Notes: generated from the sequence alone by a model not told the origin. A DNA stretch of 64,000 bases from Apilactobacillus waqarii (GCF_019061205.1 NZ_JAHQYH010000001.1:124001-188000); one strand, 5' to 3'. Numbered from the stretch's first letter, positions 35,960 to 47,226 are shown. Translations and numbers: made by a program.

Positions 35960-37390
35960 TTATAGGTTTTCGTCTGTATTATAGTTTAACTTTGAAAAGT
36001 CGGTTGATTTTGAGATTAATTCGTATGATAGATGTCTGTAACTGTCCATTGCATATTCAGCACATTCATTACTGATTTTTGTGACAAAATCAGAAACTTC
36101 TTGAGGTGCTAAATCATTGGCCTTAATATCAGCTTCATTAATTTTTTGTTGGAAGTAGATATTAAGTTTTTCTTGAACATCACCGACAACATCAACGAAT
36201 GTATTGTAGTGTGGGTCTAATAAGACTCCAGCCAGTTTGAAAATCCAATAAGCAGATTTTGGTTCGTAGGTTAACTTACCAATCTTGTATTCAAGTGGGG
36301 TATCTTTGATGCCGGCAAAGAATGGAACAAAGACGCTTTGTGCGGCAACACCCATTGATAACCAGTGAATACCACCAACTTCGATTGGAAGGTTAGGACG
36401 AATTTGTAAGACGTGTGATTCTTGGGCCTTTGCCAAACTAATTGGACGGTATCTTGTCTTATCTTCGTGACTACCTTTACCAACTGGATCGAATTGAGTG
36501 CCTTGGTAGTGTGATGCTAGAAAATCTTTGGCATCTTGCACAGAAATTAGGCGGCTTGGCTTTCTGACAAATGGTAGGTCATACGATTCTGGATCTTGTT
36601 TAACTTCTGGATTAAACATGCGTTGACCATACCAAACACGTGGATTGTTGTAGTATAGGTCAGATTCGTTTCTAGTTCCAAAGATTTCTCTAAAATTAAA
36701 ACTACCGTTATTAGAGTTGTTTAAGTGGTTTTTTCTAACGAAATCAATGATGTCGTCAGACCACATAAAGTTGTCTGGGTCATCGAAGTCAATGTTTTGA
36801 ATGGCTAGGCGATTTGATACAACAGCGTAGCAATCATCTGGTATTCTCATCGCAACCCATTGATGACCGGAACCAATTTCAAAGTACCAAACTTCGTCTT
36901 GATCTGAGAATAAGATTCCGTTACTTTCGCTGGAACCGTATTTGGAGACGATGTCACCTAGGCGTTTAACACCCTCACGAGCTGTTTTCACATATGGTAG
37001 AACAACAGTGACAACAGAAGCTTCGCTAATACCGTCTTCAACTAGTGGATCAAATCCTAATACATAACTATTTGAATAGGCACTTTCGGTAGCACTCATA
37101 GCGACACCGTATTCATTAATACCTTCTTCTTCAAATAATCCCTCTTTATTAGTCCATTCTGGAGTAGCGGTGTATTTACCCCTAACAGTAGGTAATTCCA
37201 TTGTAAAGGCGTTTTCTTGCGCTTTAAACACTGGTTTTTCCTTATACTCCTTATGAGGATGAACAACAAAATGTTTTGGCCAGGTTGCTTTGCAATCTTC
37301 ATTACGACCAATCATGGTAGAACCATCAACAGATGCTTTCTTACCGACTAAGATACTAGTACATGCATCGTATTCTGGAAACTTTGGCAT
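35960..37390 (-). CDS. pepD: C69-family dipeptidase (PepD-like)
   Basis: Cytosolic Ntn-hydrolase that cleaves dipeptides, common in lactobacilli. The expected nucleophile is the cysteine in YDACTSILVGKKAS, about residue 10, exposed after removal of a short leader; DGSTMIGRNEDC follows. Length 476 is typical. The start at 37390 gives MPKFPEYDAC and is preceded on the minus strand by GAGGGAG; an upstream in-frame start at 37432 precedes that site. It is transcribed divergently from the tautomerase-glpK unit. Likely role: peptide use for amino-acid supply. Confidence 0.9.
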   Translation of the reverse strand: MPKFPEYDACTSILVGKKASVDGSTMIGRNEDCKATWPKHFVVHPHKEYKEKPVFKAQENAFTMELPTVRGKYTATPEWTNKEGLFEEEGINEYGVAMSATESAYSNSYVLGFDPLVEDGISEASVVTVVLPYVKTAREGVKRLGDIVSKYGSSESNGILFSDQDEVWYFEIGSGHQWVAMRIPDDCYAVVSNRLAIQNIDFDDPDNFMWSDDIIDFVRKNHLNNSNNGSFNFREIFGTRNESDLYYNNPRVWYGQRMFNPEVKQDPESYDLPFVRKPSRLISVQDAKDFLASHYQGTQFDPVGKGSHEDKTRYRPISLAKAQESHVLQIRPNLPIEVGGIHWLSMGVAAQSVFVPFFAGIKDTPLEYKIGKLTYEPKSAYWIFKLAGVLLDPHYNTFVDVVGDVQEKLNIYFQQKINEADIKANDLAPQEVSDFVTKISNECAEYAMDSYRHLSYELISKSTDFSKLNYNTDENL

Positions 37391-37447
37391 GTTAAACACT
37401 CCCTCGTTAGTTTTATTTCTATAATTGTACATTAAACTTTTAAAAAA

Positions 37448-37476
37448 TTGAAATATATAAGTATCTAAAGTATAAT
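37448..37476 (+). promoter_or_regulatory. Predicted sigma-A promoter for tautomerase-glpK
   Basis: TTGAAA at 37448-37453 and TATAAT at 37471-37476 with exactly 17 bases between, 31 bases before the ATG. Confidence 0.75.
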
Positions 37477-37507
37477 CAGAATAAAATTATAGGTTAGGAG
37501 AATGATT

Positions 37508-37696
37508 ATGCCATTAGTACATATTGATTTAATCGAAGGAAGAAACGAAGAACAATTGAAGGGACTAGTTGCTGACGTTACCAGCGCAATCGTAAAGAAC
37601 ACTGGCGCACCAGCTGAACACGTTCACATCGTTTTAAACGAAATGAAGAAGAGTAACTACAGTGTTGCAGGTAAACTAAAGAGCGACGAAAAATAA
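37508..37696 (+). CDS. 4-oxalocrotonate tautomerase family protein
   Basis: A 62-residue tautomerase of the 4-OT family. Proline follows the initiator Met (MPLVHIDLIEGRNEEQLKGL), as needed for the catalytic N-terminal proline. ATG 37508 is 7 bases after TAGGAG; an ATG at 37502 would abut the ribosome site and bury the proline. The physiological substrate in lactic acid bacteria is not known. It is 16 bases upstream of glpK, so the two are probably cotranscribed. Confidence 0.88.
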   Translation: MPLVHIDLIEGRNEEQLKGLVADVTSAIVKNTGAPAEHVHIVLNEMKKSNYSVAGKLKSDEK

Positions 37697-37703
37697 TAAC
37701 TGA

Positions 37704-39218
<1,515 letters not shown>

Positions 39219-39224
39219 GCAAAA

Positions 39225-39257
39225 GAAAAAAGACTTGAGTTAATCTCAAGTCTTTTT
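39225..39257. terminator. Bidirectional terminator between glpK and the HAD gene
   Basis: GACTTGAG-TTAAT-CTCAAGTC with an A run on the left and a T run on the right; serves convergent genes. Confidence 0.9.
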
Positions 39258-40062
39258 ATAGTTCAAAGTATTCGTCTAGGTAACGAGCTAAACCGTCATT
39301 ATCGTTATCGTATTTGGTAACGTCGTCGGCTAGTTGTTTAATCTTAGGTTGACCATTCTTCATAGCAACACCTAAGCCAGCGTACTTCAACATGGTTTCA
39401 TCGTTAAATTCATCACCAAACGCAATGATGTTAGATTGGTCAATATTGTAGTAGTCAGATAGTACTTCTAGACCAGTTTCCTTACTAACGTTCTTAGATG
39501 CTAATTCAACGATTGAATCAGGACCTCCCCATGGTGAAATTTGTAGGGTATCACCATAGTTACGATCTACATAGTTAATGAATTTATCCATCTTATTGTG
39601 TTGGATTTGTAGGGTTAGACAAATTGGGTTTTCGTTTAAGTTCTCTTTAGTAATGAATTCAGAAGGTTCAAGACTAGTTGGGAAGAAACCAACTTCATCG
39701 TTGGCTTCACGATTAGCCAAGAATAGTTCTTTACCTTCAACGGCCATTAAGTTAATCCCTAGGTCTTTATCTTGTTTTAAGACATCAAAGACGATATCTC
39801 GATCAATATTGTATTCGTAGGCCTTATTCCAATCTGTTAGTGGATTGTATCCTAGACTACCGTTAAAACTAATTAAAGGATTGTCTAAACCAATTTGGTT
39901 ATAGATGTCTGTAATCAAACGTGGTGGACGACCTGATACAATATTGACAACGTGACCTAAATCAATTACTTTATTTAAAGTATTAATAGTTTTTTGTGAA
40001 ACCTTTGACTCACTATTTAGTGTAGTTCCATCAAGGTCAATTGCGATAAGTTTCTTATCCAT
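39256..40062 (-). CDS. Cof-type HAD-superfamily phosphatase
   Basis: 268-residue sugar-phosphate or nucleotide phosphatase of the Cof/IIB group. The nucleophile motif is AIDLDGTTLNSESKVS; motif II is IVSGRPPR; the C-terminal metal motif is IAFGDEFNDETMLKYAG. The cap domain (about 85-190) determines substrate, which cannot be read from sequence. It converges on glpK and is divergent from the RsmF-like gene. Confidence 0.9.
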   Translation of the reverse strand: MDKKLIAIDLDGTTLNSESKVSQKTINTLNKVIDLGHVVNIVSGRPPRLITDIYNQIGLDNPLISFNGSLGYNPLTDWNKAYEYNIDRDIVFDVLKQDKDLGINLMAVEGKELFLANREANDEVGFFPTSLEPSEFITKENLNENPICLTLQIQHNKMDKFINYVDRNYGDTLQISPWGGPDSIVELASKNVSKETGLEVLSDYYNIDQSNIIAFGDEFNDETMLKYAGLGVAMKNGQPKIKQLADDVTKYDNDNDGLARYLDEYFEL

Positions 40063-40148
40063 GTAGTTGTTTCACCTCTTTTAAAAAAATATAATAGTAA
40101 TATGTTAACTAATTAAAAAATGTAAGTCAATGCAAAAGGAGTAATCTC

Positions 40149-41492
40149 GTGCAATTACCAAACGATTTTAAAACGAAATATCAAAAATTACTGGGGGATG
40201 ATGCAGAGTCATTCTTTGCCAGTTTAGATAAGGATACCAACCCTGGATTTAGAATTAATCCATTAAAGGAACACATGCCAGCAGAACCAGATAATGAATC
40301 AATTGAATACTGTCAATATGGATACTATGGTGATGTGAACGGTAAGAGTGTTGAACATCAAAGCGGTGCGATTTACTCACAAGAACCTAGTGCGATGTAT
40401 GTAGGAGAAGTAGCAGATATTAAACCAGGAGATTACGTATTAGACTTATGTGCTGCTCCCGGTGGGAAGACAACCCATGTTGCTAGTTACATGGATAACC
40501 AAGGACTACTAGTAACCAATGAAATCGATCATAAGCGTGCTAAGGTCCTAGTAGAAAACGTAGAAAGATTTGGAATCAGAAACGCACTAATTTTAAATGA
40601 AAATCCAAATAACTTAGCCAAGCACTTCCCACGTTTCTTCGATAAGATTCTAATTGATGCTCCATGCTCTGGTGAAGGGATGTTTAGAAAGAATAACGAT
40701 GCTATCCAATATTGGAACGCAGACTATCCAAGTCAATGTGCTACTCGTCAAAAAGAAATCATCGAACAAGCAGTTAAGATGTTAAAACCAGGTGGTAAGA
40801 TTATCTACTCAACATGTACATTTGCTCCAGAAGAGGATGAACAAATTGTTGAATGGATGAAAGACACTTATGACTTCTCCATCGATCCAATTAAGAAATA
40901 CGAAGGAATGTTAAGTGGTAAACCACAATGGGCAGACGGTAATGAAGAATTATCCAATACCGTTAGACTATTCCCTAATCACTTTAAGGGTGAAGGTCAC
41001 TTTGTTTCTAAACTATCTAGTAACGATGAAGGTAATACTAAGAAGATTAAGCATCGCCTTCAAAGTAACCTATCAATTGATGATAAGAAACTATGGAACG
41101 AGTTTAAGGAAGCAAACCTAAATAACTTTGATCCAAAACACTTAATTTTATTCGGAGACCAATTATACACCTTTGATAATACACTTCCTGATTTGAAGGG
41201 ATTAAAGGTGATGCGTCCAGGACTACATCTAGGAACAATTAAGAAGAAACGTTTTGAACCAAGTTATGCATTGGCATTAGCTTTGCATAGTGATGAAGTC
41301 GTTAATCGTTTAGAAATATCTGAAGACGACTGGAAACAATATGTCCATGGGGATGTTATCAACTGTGAGAAGGATGTTAAGAAGGGATGGTACCAACTAA
41401 TCTGTAAGAACCAGCCTGTTGGTTTTGGTAAGGCTGTAAATGGTACGATTAAAAACTTCTTCCCAAAAGGACTAAGATTTAACGTAGATTAA
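40149..41492 (+). CDS. RsmF/YebU-like rRNA m5C methyltransferase
   Basis: NOL1/NOP2/Sun family methyltransferase, the second in the window after RsmB. LDLCAAPGGKTTHVASYM binds SAM; IDAPCSGEGMFRKN and YSTCTFAPEEDEQ carry the two cysteines. A C-terminal PUA-like part (about 310-447, VMRPGLHLGTIKKKRFEPSYALAL) is typical of RsmF from Gram-positives. The start is GTG 40149 after AAAGGAG. Length 447. Confidence 0.9.
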   Translation: MQLPNDFKTKYQKLLGDDAESFFASLDKDTNPGFRINPLKEHMPAEPDNESIEYCQYGYYGDVNGKSVEHQSGAIYSQEPSAMYVGEVADIKPGDYVLDLCAAPGGKTTHVASYMDNQGLLVTNEIDHKRAKVLVENVERFGIRNALILNENPNNLAKHFPRFFDKILIDAPCSGEGMFRKNNDAIQYWNADYPSQCATRQKEIIEQAVKMLKPGGKIIYSTCTFAPEEDEQIVEWMKDTYDFSIDPIKKYEGMLSGKPQWADGNEELSNTVRLFPNHFKGEGHFVSKLSSNDEGNTKKIKHRLQSNLSIDDKKLWNEFKEANLNNFDPKHLILFGDQLYTFDNTLPDLKGLKVMRPGLHLGTIKKKRFEPSYALALALHSDEVVNRLEISEDDWKQYVHGDVINCEKDVKKGWYQLICKNQPVGFGKAVNGTIKNFFPKGLRFNVD

Positions 41493-41501
41493 TAAATAAA
41501 A

Positions 41502-41533
41502 AGAGTTGCATTATAAATAGCAACTCTTTTTTT
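41502..41533 (+). terminator. Rho-independent terminator after the RsmF-like gene
   Basis: AGAGTTGC / GCAACTCT stem with a 10-base loop and a T run. Confidence 0.88.
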
Positions 41534-41602
41534 ATACGTTTGTTCAAATAAAAGTTTATTGAATGATAAGATAATTAAATAAAAATGTGTTATGATTAAT
41601 AT

Positions 41603-41611
41603 TGGTATAAT
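41603..41611 (+). promoter_or_regulatory. Extended -10 promoter candidate for zinc-ribbon gene pair
   Basis: TGGTATAAT, a perfect extended -10, lies 34 bases before the ATG at 41646. A second box, TGTTATGAT, lies at 41588-41596. No good -35 is seen for either. Confidence 0.5.
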
Positions 41612-41645
41612 ATTTTTTTATTACATATTTCTGGAGGTATTTTAT

Positions 41646-42440
41646 ATGAGTGCAAAATTTTGCCCAAAATGTGGTAACGAATTAAAGGAAGGAGCAAAGT
41701 TCTGTCCTAAGTGTGGAGCCCAAATCGTACAAAATGTACAACCAAACGGTGCTAACACTAACGGTGTTCAAAACCAAAACATTATTCCTAACCAAAGTGC
41801 AGAACAAGCTAAGAACTATGCTAAGGATTTCTTCAAGTGGTTCTGGAGTAGTGTTAAACATCCTTCACTAAGTGGAAAGGCTTCAAACAAATACTTTGGA
41901 TTAACTTCATTTGTTGCCAGCGCAGTATTTGCTATTTTATCTATTATGTTAATCACTTCAAAGATTAATGGCGCAATTGACCTAGCTTCAAGTGGTCTTG
42001 GTGGCGATACAGCTTCATCACTCGCTAGCATATTCCAAAACCTAGTAAGTGATGGTGCAGGTAAAGTTGAATTATTCTCAGTATTAATGATTGTTGCTTT
42101 CGTTGCATTAGCATACGGTTTTAGAGCTTTCGCAGTTGCTGGTACAGGTGAAAAAACTGATTTCTTCGAATTCATTAATAAATTAGCTGCATACACTAAC
42201 ATTTCAGTTATGTTATCAGCTATCATGTTTTTATTTCTACTAATTGGTGGACTTATCGCATTACCATTAAACATGTTTATCTTCCTATTTGTCGTAATTA
42301 ACGACCTAATTGGCTTTACTTACGCAATTATCGATGGTCAAAACTCAAACAAGTTTGATAAGTTATATGTTCTATTATTAGCTCACTTATCATTAATTAT
42401 TGTATTCTTTATTGTTTTCATTAAGTCACTAACAGCTTAA
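41646..42440 (+). CDS. Zinc-ribbon multi-pass membrane protein
   Basis: Function unknown. An N-terminal double CxxC zinc ribbon (KFCPKCGNELKEGAKFCPKCG) is followed by an Asn/Gln-rich linker and about five hydrophobic segments from residue about 85 to the C-terminus. ATG 41646 is 8 bases after GGAGG; an upstream in-frame ATG at 41592 precedes the ribosome site. The 264-residue protein is followed after 23 bases by a second zinc-ribbon protein. Such proteins are common in lactobacilli but poorly characterised. Confidence 0.8.
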   Translation: MSAKFCPKCGNELKEGAKFCPKCGAQIVQNVQPNGANTNGVQNQNIIPNQSAEQAKNYAKDFFKWFWSSVKHPSLSGKASNKYFGLTSFVASAVFAILSIMLITSKINGAIDLASSGLGGDTASSLASIFQNLVSDGAGKVELFSVLMIVAFVALAYGFRAFAVAGTGEKTDFFEFINKLAAYTNISVMLSAIMFLFLLIGGLIALPLNMFIFLFVVINDLIGFTYAIIDGQNSNKFDKLYVLLLAHLSLIIVFFIVFIKSLTA

Positions 42441-42463
42441 TTTCGATTAGGGGGTTATAAATT

Positions 42464-43984
42464 ATGGGGGAATCAAGATTCTGTCAAAATTGTGGTGCCA
42501 AGGTTGATGCCGACGAACAATTTTGTCACAACTGTGGTGCACAATTAGACAACGAAGTAACTGATCAAACAAATCAATCTAGTCAATCAAATGTTGATAA
42601 TACAGTTAACGATTACCAACAACCTCAAAGCAATAACAATAATGCTGTCCAACAACCACAAATTAATAACGGTAATAACGTTTCTCAAGAACCATCAAAC
42701 AATGGAAACGTTAGGGCAACAAGAAATGGTTTTAAGAAGAGTAAAAAACATCAAACTAGAAACCTAATTATCGGAATCGTGGTTGCCGTTGTTGTTGTAT
42801 TCGGTTTTATCGGATACCTTTTCGGAAACCACTACTACTCAAAGAGTGCGGTATTAGATCGTGCAATAACTTCATTAACTAGTGACAAGAATACCGATTC
42901 ATACTTTGAATCAACCGATAGTCGCGTTACTTTAAATGACAGTACAATGGCACCATTATCTAAGCACATGAACAAGAATAATGACGAATTACAATCATTA
43001 AAGGGCCAACTAAGTGATTCAGGTACTTCAAAAGATGGTAACTTTGAATATGTTCAAGACGGCCGTAAATGGTTATTATTCCCTAACTACCAAGTTAAGG
43101 TAAAACCAGTTGTTCCAACAATTACAACTAGTGAAAAGTCCGCAGATGTTACTTTAAACAATAATAAGATTGGTCAAACATCTGACTCAGATTCAGAATT
43201 TAGTTTAGGTCGCATCCTACCAGGTGACTATGACATTACTGTTTCAAAGACTTTATCAGGAAAAAAAGTTACTAACGCACAAACTACTTATCTTGATAAC
43301 AATGACAACATCTACATGCCATTAAAGACTATTAAGTTCACTGTTAAAGCTGGTCCAAATGCTGATATTTACATCAACGATAAGAAAGTTGGTACAAGTA
43401 ATGGCGATGGAGACTACAAGGTCTCAGATATGCCATTCTCATCTGCAATTTACATCTATGGTGTAATGCATTCAGATGGTAAGTCAGTTACCTCAGATAA
43501 GTATCATTTGAGTGAAAGTGACGATGGACAAGAAGTAAGTCTAAACTACCCAGGGGCAGTTGATAAAGACGATGCATCAAATCTAATTAGTGATTTCTCA
43601 AATGATCTTAGTTCTGCTGTTAATGACAACAATGATTTTGATCCAAGTGATTACTTCGTTGATGGTTCAAATAACAGTGATGCACAAGGTTTCATTACTT
43701 GGGCAAAACAACAAGCTGATCAAGTTAACGATAACAAATATGATAGCGTAAGCATTGATTCATCAGTGGATTCTGTTGTTCCTGCAGGGGACCACTCAGT
43801 TGTTTCTGGTACTTTGAAATATACATTCGACGTTCCAGACGATGACGGTGACGACCACGATCATATTCAAATCTTCAAGTTTACTTCTAACATGAAGAAG
43901 GTAGATGGTTCACTTAAGCTACAAACACTTAAGGCACCAGATAAACTTAAAGATTACGATAAAAACGATGACGATGATGACTAA
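42464..43984 (+). CDS. Zinc-ribbon single-pass membrane protein, TcaA-like architecture
   Basis: The 506-residue protein has an N-terminal zinc ribbon (RFCQNCGAKVDADEQFCHNCG), an Asn/Gln-rich cytoplasmic linker, a basic stretch and one transmembrane helix at about 103-124 (LIIGIVVAVVVVFGFIGYLF). The remaining 380 residues should be extracellular and end in an acidic tail (KNDDDDD). This layout matches the TcaA/YvbJ group, linked to cell-envelope stress in staphylococci. The family assignment is by architecture, not by close match. Confidence 0.7.
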   Translation: MGESRFCQNCGAKVDADEQFCHNCGAQLDNEVTDQTNQSSQSNVDNTVNDYQQPQSNNNNAVQQPQINNGNNVSQEPSNNGNVRATRNGFKKSKKHQTRNLIIGIVVAVVVVFGFIGYLFGNHYYSKSAVLDRAITSLTSDKNTDSYFESTDSRVTLNDSTMAPLSKHMNKNNDELQSLKGQLSDSGTSKDGNFEYVQDGRKWLLFPNYQVKVKPVVPTITTSEKSADVTLNNNKIGQTSDSDSEFSLGRILPGDYDITVSKTLSGKKVTNAQTTYLDNNDNIYMPLKTIKFTVKAGPNADIYINDKKVGTSNGDGDYKVSDMPFSSAIYIYGVMHSDGKSVTSDKYHLSESDDGQEVSLNYPGAVDKDDASNLISDFSNDLSSAVNDNNDFDPSDYFVDGSNNSDAQGFITWAKQQADQVNDNKYDSVSIDSSVDSVVPAGDHSVVSGTLKYTFDVPDDDGDDHDHIQIFKFTSNMKKVDGSLKLQTLKAPDKLKDYDKNDDDDD

Positions 43985-43997
43985 ATCATAAAAAATA

Positions 43998-44029
43998 AGG
44001 TTTCTACTTAAGTGTAGAGGTCTTTTTTT
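43998..44029 (+). terminator. Rho-independent terminator after the TcaA-like gene
   Basis: AGGTTTCTAC pairs with GTAGAGGTCT including three G-U pairs, loop TTAAGT, then seven T. Confidence 0.75.
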
Positions 44030-44101
44030 ATTGGTAAAATTAGTTAAATTAATTTACTTTGGTTAAAAGTATAAAGTTACTTTAACTTATAAGGATAAAA
44101 G

Positions 44102-44128
44102 AAAAAAGCAAGCAAAAACCGCTTGCTT
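44102..44128 (-). terminator. Rho-independent terminator of the mevalonate operon (minus strand)
   Basis: AAGCAAGC / GCTTGCTT with a seven-base loop; a run of T follows on the minus strand. Confidence 0.88.
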
Positions 44129-44131
44129 AAA

Positions 44132-45169
44132 TTAGTAGGGAAGTCCTCGTTGGGAAACATAAGATAAAAGATCCGAACTTAATATTAATTTTTTACTTTG
44201 TAACTCTGATAAGTTTTTGGTACCCAGCACAGTCATTATTGATTTCATTCCATAAATGAAGTCATTAATGAATTCGATGGTTTCTTCTTCACCGTTCTTG
44301 ATCAGTGAATATAGAATGGGGGCTGCAATTCCAACGGAATTAGCGCCAAGTGCGATTGCTTTAACGGCATCAAGTGGTGTTCTGATACCGCCGGAAGCAA
44401 TGATATTGGTTTTATCTTTAAATGGTTGAGCTTCTAGAAGCGATTCAACAGTTGTTTGTCCCCAATCTTCTAGGTAATCCATTTCTTGTTTCTTTCGACG
44501 GTAGTTTTCAATCTTACTGAAACTAGTACCACCTTTACCGCTGATATTAATATTTTTAACACCAGCATCAACTAATTGTTGAATGGTTTCTTTAGACATA
44601 CCAAAACCAACTTCTTTAACGATGACTGGGCAGGCGAGTTCTTCCTGAATGGATTTAATATTTTTAATCCAGTTAAATTCACGATCACCTTCAGGCATAA
44701 TCATTTCTTGCGGAGTATTAATATGAATTTCGATTGCATCAGAATTCATCATTTTTACCGCTGCCTTAGCTCTTGAAACATCAGCTGAAGCGCTTAGATT
44801 GGAAAATACAATTCCATTTGGATTGGTTTCTCTAACAATCTCGAAAGAAGAAGCAACAGAATCGTCTTTTAAAGCGACACTTTGAGAACCAGTTGCCATA
44901 GCAATCCCAGTACTCTTTGCGATTCTAGCTAGCTTTTGATTTAACTTCTTTGTATATTCGCTTCCACCGGTCATGGCTTCGATATAGATTGGAAAGTCCA
45001 TTTTGATATTTTCAATTGTTGTTGATGTATCGATATCATCCAAACTGATTTCTGGAATCCCTTGATGGACAAATCTTAGTTGATCAAAACCAGCATGACT
45101 GGTTTTGTTGTAGAACTTAATAGCTAATGAAACGTGTTCATCTTTTCGATGAGATTGGATACTGACCAT
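44132..45169 (-). CDS. fni: Type 2 isopentenyl-diphosphate delta-isomerase
   Basis: FMN-dependent isomerase that turns isopentenyl diphosphate into dimethylallyl diphosphate. FMN and substrate motifs are visible: YIEAMTGGSEYTKKLN, MATGSQSVAL, VIVKEVGFGMS, NINISGKGGTSF and ASGGIRTPLDAVKAIALGA. Length 345 is usual. It is last in the mevalonate operon and provides the allylic starter for IspA. Confidence 0.95.
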   Translation of the reverse strand: MVSIQSHRKDEHVSLAIKFYNKTSHAGFDQLRFVHQGIPEISLDDIDTSTTIENIKMDFPIYIEAMTGGSEYTKKLNQKLARIAKSTGIAMATGSQSVALKDDSVASSFEIVRETNPNGIVFSNLSASADVSRAKAAVKMMNSDAIEIHINTPQEMIMPEGDREFNWIKNIKSIQEELACPVIVKEVGFGMSKETIQQLVDAGVKNINISGKGGTSFSKIENYRRKKQEMDYLEDWGQTTVESLLEAQPFKDKTNIIASGGIRTPLDAVKAIALGANSVGIAAPILYSLIKNGEEETIEFINDFIYGMKSIMTVLGTKNLSELQSKKLILSSDLLSYVSQRGLPY

Positions 45170-45172
45170 TGA

Positions 45173-46237
45173 TTATGCCTCCTGTTCTGAGTAGATATTT
45201 AGGTGAAGTGGAATAATGCCATTTTCTGTCCATTTTGATTCTATGTCTTTAATAGGGGATTGTTTTTCAACAATGGCAATTCCACAATCTCCACCTCCGG
45301 CACCAGATGATTTTCCCGAACCGTTATATTCTTCAGCGATTTCACATAGTTGTTTTAGTTTGCTTGTTTCGATGTCGATGCCAGTGAAACTGGCCAATTC
45401 GACGATGATATTTCTGTTCTCTTTAATTTGATTTTTAATAACAGCGATATCTTTATTTTTAAAACCATTGATCATCTTATTGATACAGCGCTTACTCTTA
45501 ACTAAGAATTGCTTGTATCTATCAACGTTTGATGATGATTCAACGCTCTTAAGTAAATTGGAAGTTGAAGCAGGAGTTCCTGTCCAGCCAATAAGTAATT
45601 CGAGGTCAGAAGGTGGGGTAAGTGGTTCAATCATTAGATGAGGCCAACTTTGTTCCATCACGTCTTTTAGATTGATTTGATTTGCTAACCAATCTTTATC
45701 AAATGAACTATAAGCAATCCAACCACCAAAGCTACTAGCAGCAACGTCGCCCAATGAACCGTTACCTTGAATGCTTAAATGAGCAATGGCAGCTAGCTTG
45801 AATATTTGTAGTTTGCTTAAGTTTAAACCATATAGTTCGTTTAAAGCTTTGATTGTTGCGACTGTGACAGCGGCTGAGGAACCTAATCCATATTTTTTAC
45901 CGTCTTCACTGTTTAAATTACTATCAATATCAATGTTATATAATTTATGTTTTATGTTTAATTCTTCGACATATTTCTCGAATGTTTTCATTGCTGAAAT
46001 TACGTAGTTGAAAGAACTATTATCGTTTAGAGGTTTAATTTGATTATTATCGAAAACCCATTCAATTTTTTCATTTTCATACTGTTTTGAATGAATAACA
46101 CCAACATTATTTTCGGATTCACTAATATTAGCTGTAATATATTGATCAATTGCAACAATGATAGCTGGATAGCCGTTTTCAACCACAGCATATTCACCGG
46201 CAATATATAGTTTTCCGGGTGCTTTTACAGAAATCAT
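45173..46237 (-). CDS. mvaK2: Phosphomevalonate kinase
   Basis: GHMP kinase converting phosphomevalonate to diphosphomevalonate. It has KAPGKLYIAGEYAVVENGYPA at the N-terminus, the ATP loop KKYGLGSSAAVTVATIKAL, and the C-terminal GSGKSSGAGGGDCGIAIV. Length 354 is normal. It is 3 bases before fni and 20 after mvaD. Confidence 0.95.
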   Translation of the reverse strand: MISVKAPGKLYIAGEYAVVENGYPAIIVAIDQYITANISESENNVGVIHSKQYENEKIEWVFDNNQIKPLNDNSSFNYVISAMKTFEKYVEELNIKHKLYNIDIDSNLNSEDGKKYGLGSSAAVTVATIKALNELYGLNLSKLQIFKLAAIAHLSIQGNGSLGDVAASSFGGWIAYSSFDKDWLANQINLKDVMEQSWPHLMIEPLTPPSDLELLIGWTGTPASTSNLLKSVESSSNVDRYKQFLVKSKRCINKMINGFKNKDIAVIKNQIKENRNIIVELASFTGIDIETSKLKQLCEIAEEYNGSGKSSGAGGGDCGIAIVEKQSPIKDIESKWTENGIIPLHLNIYSEQEA

Positions 46238-46257
46238 TTTAAATTAGTCCTTTCAAT

Positions 46258-47226
46258 TTATAGATACTTTATTCCTTCACCTGGTCCAGATACTTTGATT
46301 TGGTCATTAGAAAATTTATCTGACAACTTATCAGTAATTGCACTGATTTTATCACTTTGACAAATGATTTTGACATTTGGACCTGCATCCATTGTGTAAT
46401 AGCATTCAATGCCATTTCCTCTTAGTTCCTTAACCATGTTAATTACTTCAAGACTATCGGCATTTATGTATAAGTATGAAGGATCAGAACTTAATGTTAG
46501 TGAGTGCATTCTCATCGCATTTAATTCTGCTGTTTTACCTAAAGTGGTAAAGTCATTTTCCTTTATTGCAGCTTCAATTGTTTGAAAATCACCTGTCGTT
46601 TGTTGAATCCAGCTTTGATAGTAGGGTGAAGTTTCAATAGAAATCTTCATTCCTTTTCTACTACTAATTTTCTTAGGTTGATTATCAAGAATGATTGCAA
46701 TCATATTAACGTCCATTTTTACCGGGTCTTCAATGCTGTAACCATATGAGGATTCATCATCAGTTCCTTTATTCCAAGCAGCGAAACCACCGAATATTGA
46801 ACGTGTTGCGGAACCAGAACCACGTCTTGCCAAACGAGATAGGTCTTTTTTACTTAGATTAATTCCGTAAGCCTTACTACCAGCTGCAGCTAAAGCAGCA
46901 TATGCAGAAGCAGAAGATGCCAGTCCGGCTGAAGTAGGGACATGATTGGTTGATTCAATGCGCGCAAATGTATGGATGTTTGCTTTTTGACGAATGATAT
47001 CCATAAATTTGGTGATTTTTTTATCATCAACAACCTTATCGTTTAAGGTAACCTCATCGGAACTAAGAGACTCATCAAATTGAACACTTGTGTCAGTATA
47101 AAATTCATCAAGTGTTAGCGATAGGCTACTATTAGCAGGGATAATTAACTCTTCATTTTCTTTTCCCCAATATTTAACCAAGGCAATATTTGTGTGTGCT
47201 CTCGCGGTAATTTTTTCACCTAACAT
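46258..47226 (-). CDS. mvaD: Diphosphomevalonate decarboxylase
   Basis: Produces isopentenyl diphosphate by ATP-dependent decarboxylation. Motifs: NIALVKYWGKENEELIIPAN, the ATP-binding PTSAGLASSASAYAALA, GSGSATRSIFGGFAAWNKG and the MDAGPNVKII segment. Length 322 is typical. It is the second gene in the operon, 22 bases after mvaK1. Confidence 0.96.
   Translation of the reverse strand: MLGEKITARAHTNIALVKYWGKENEELIIPANSSLSLTLDEFYTDTSVQFDESLSSDEVTLNDKVVDDKKITKFMDIIRQKANIHTFARIESTNHVPTSAGLASSASAYAALAAAGSKAYGINLSKKDLSRLARRGSGSATRSIFGGFAAWNKGTDDESSYGYSIEDPVKMDVNMIAIILDNQPKKISSRKGMKISIETSPYYQSWIQQTTGDFQTIEAAIKENDFTTLGKTAELNAMRMHSLTLSSDPSYLYINADSLEVINMVKELRGNGIECYYTMDAGPNVKIICQSDKISAITDKLSDKFSNDQIKVSGPGEGIKYL

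Noticed and set aside
37391-37447. A cre site for catabolite control near the glpK promoter
   Set aside because: No sequence close to the cre consensus was seen between the divergent starts.
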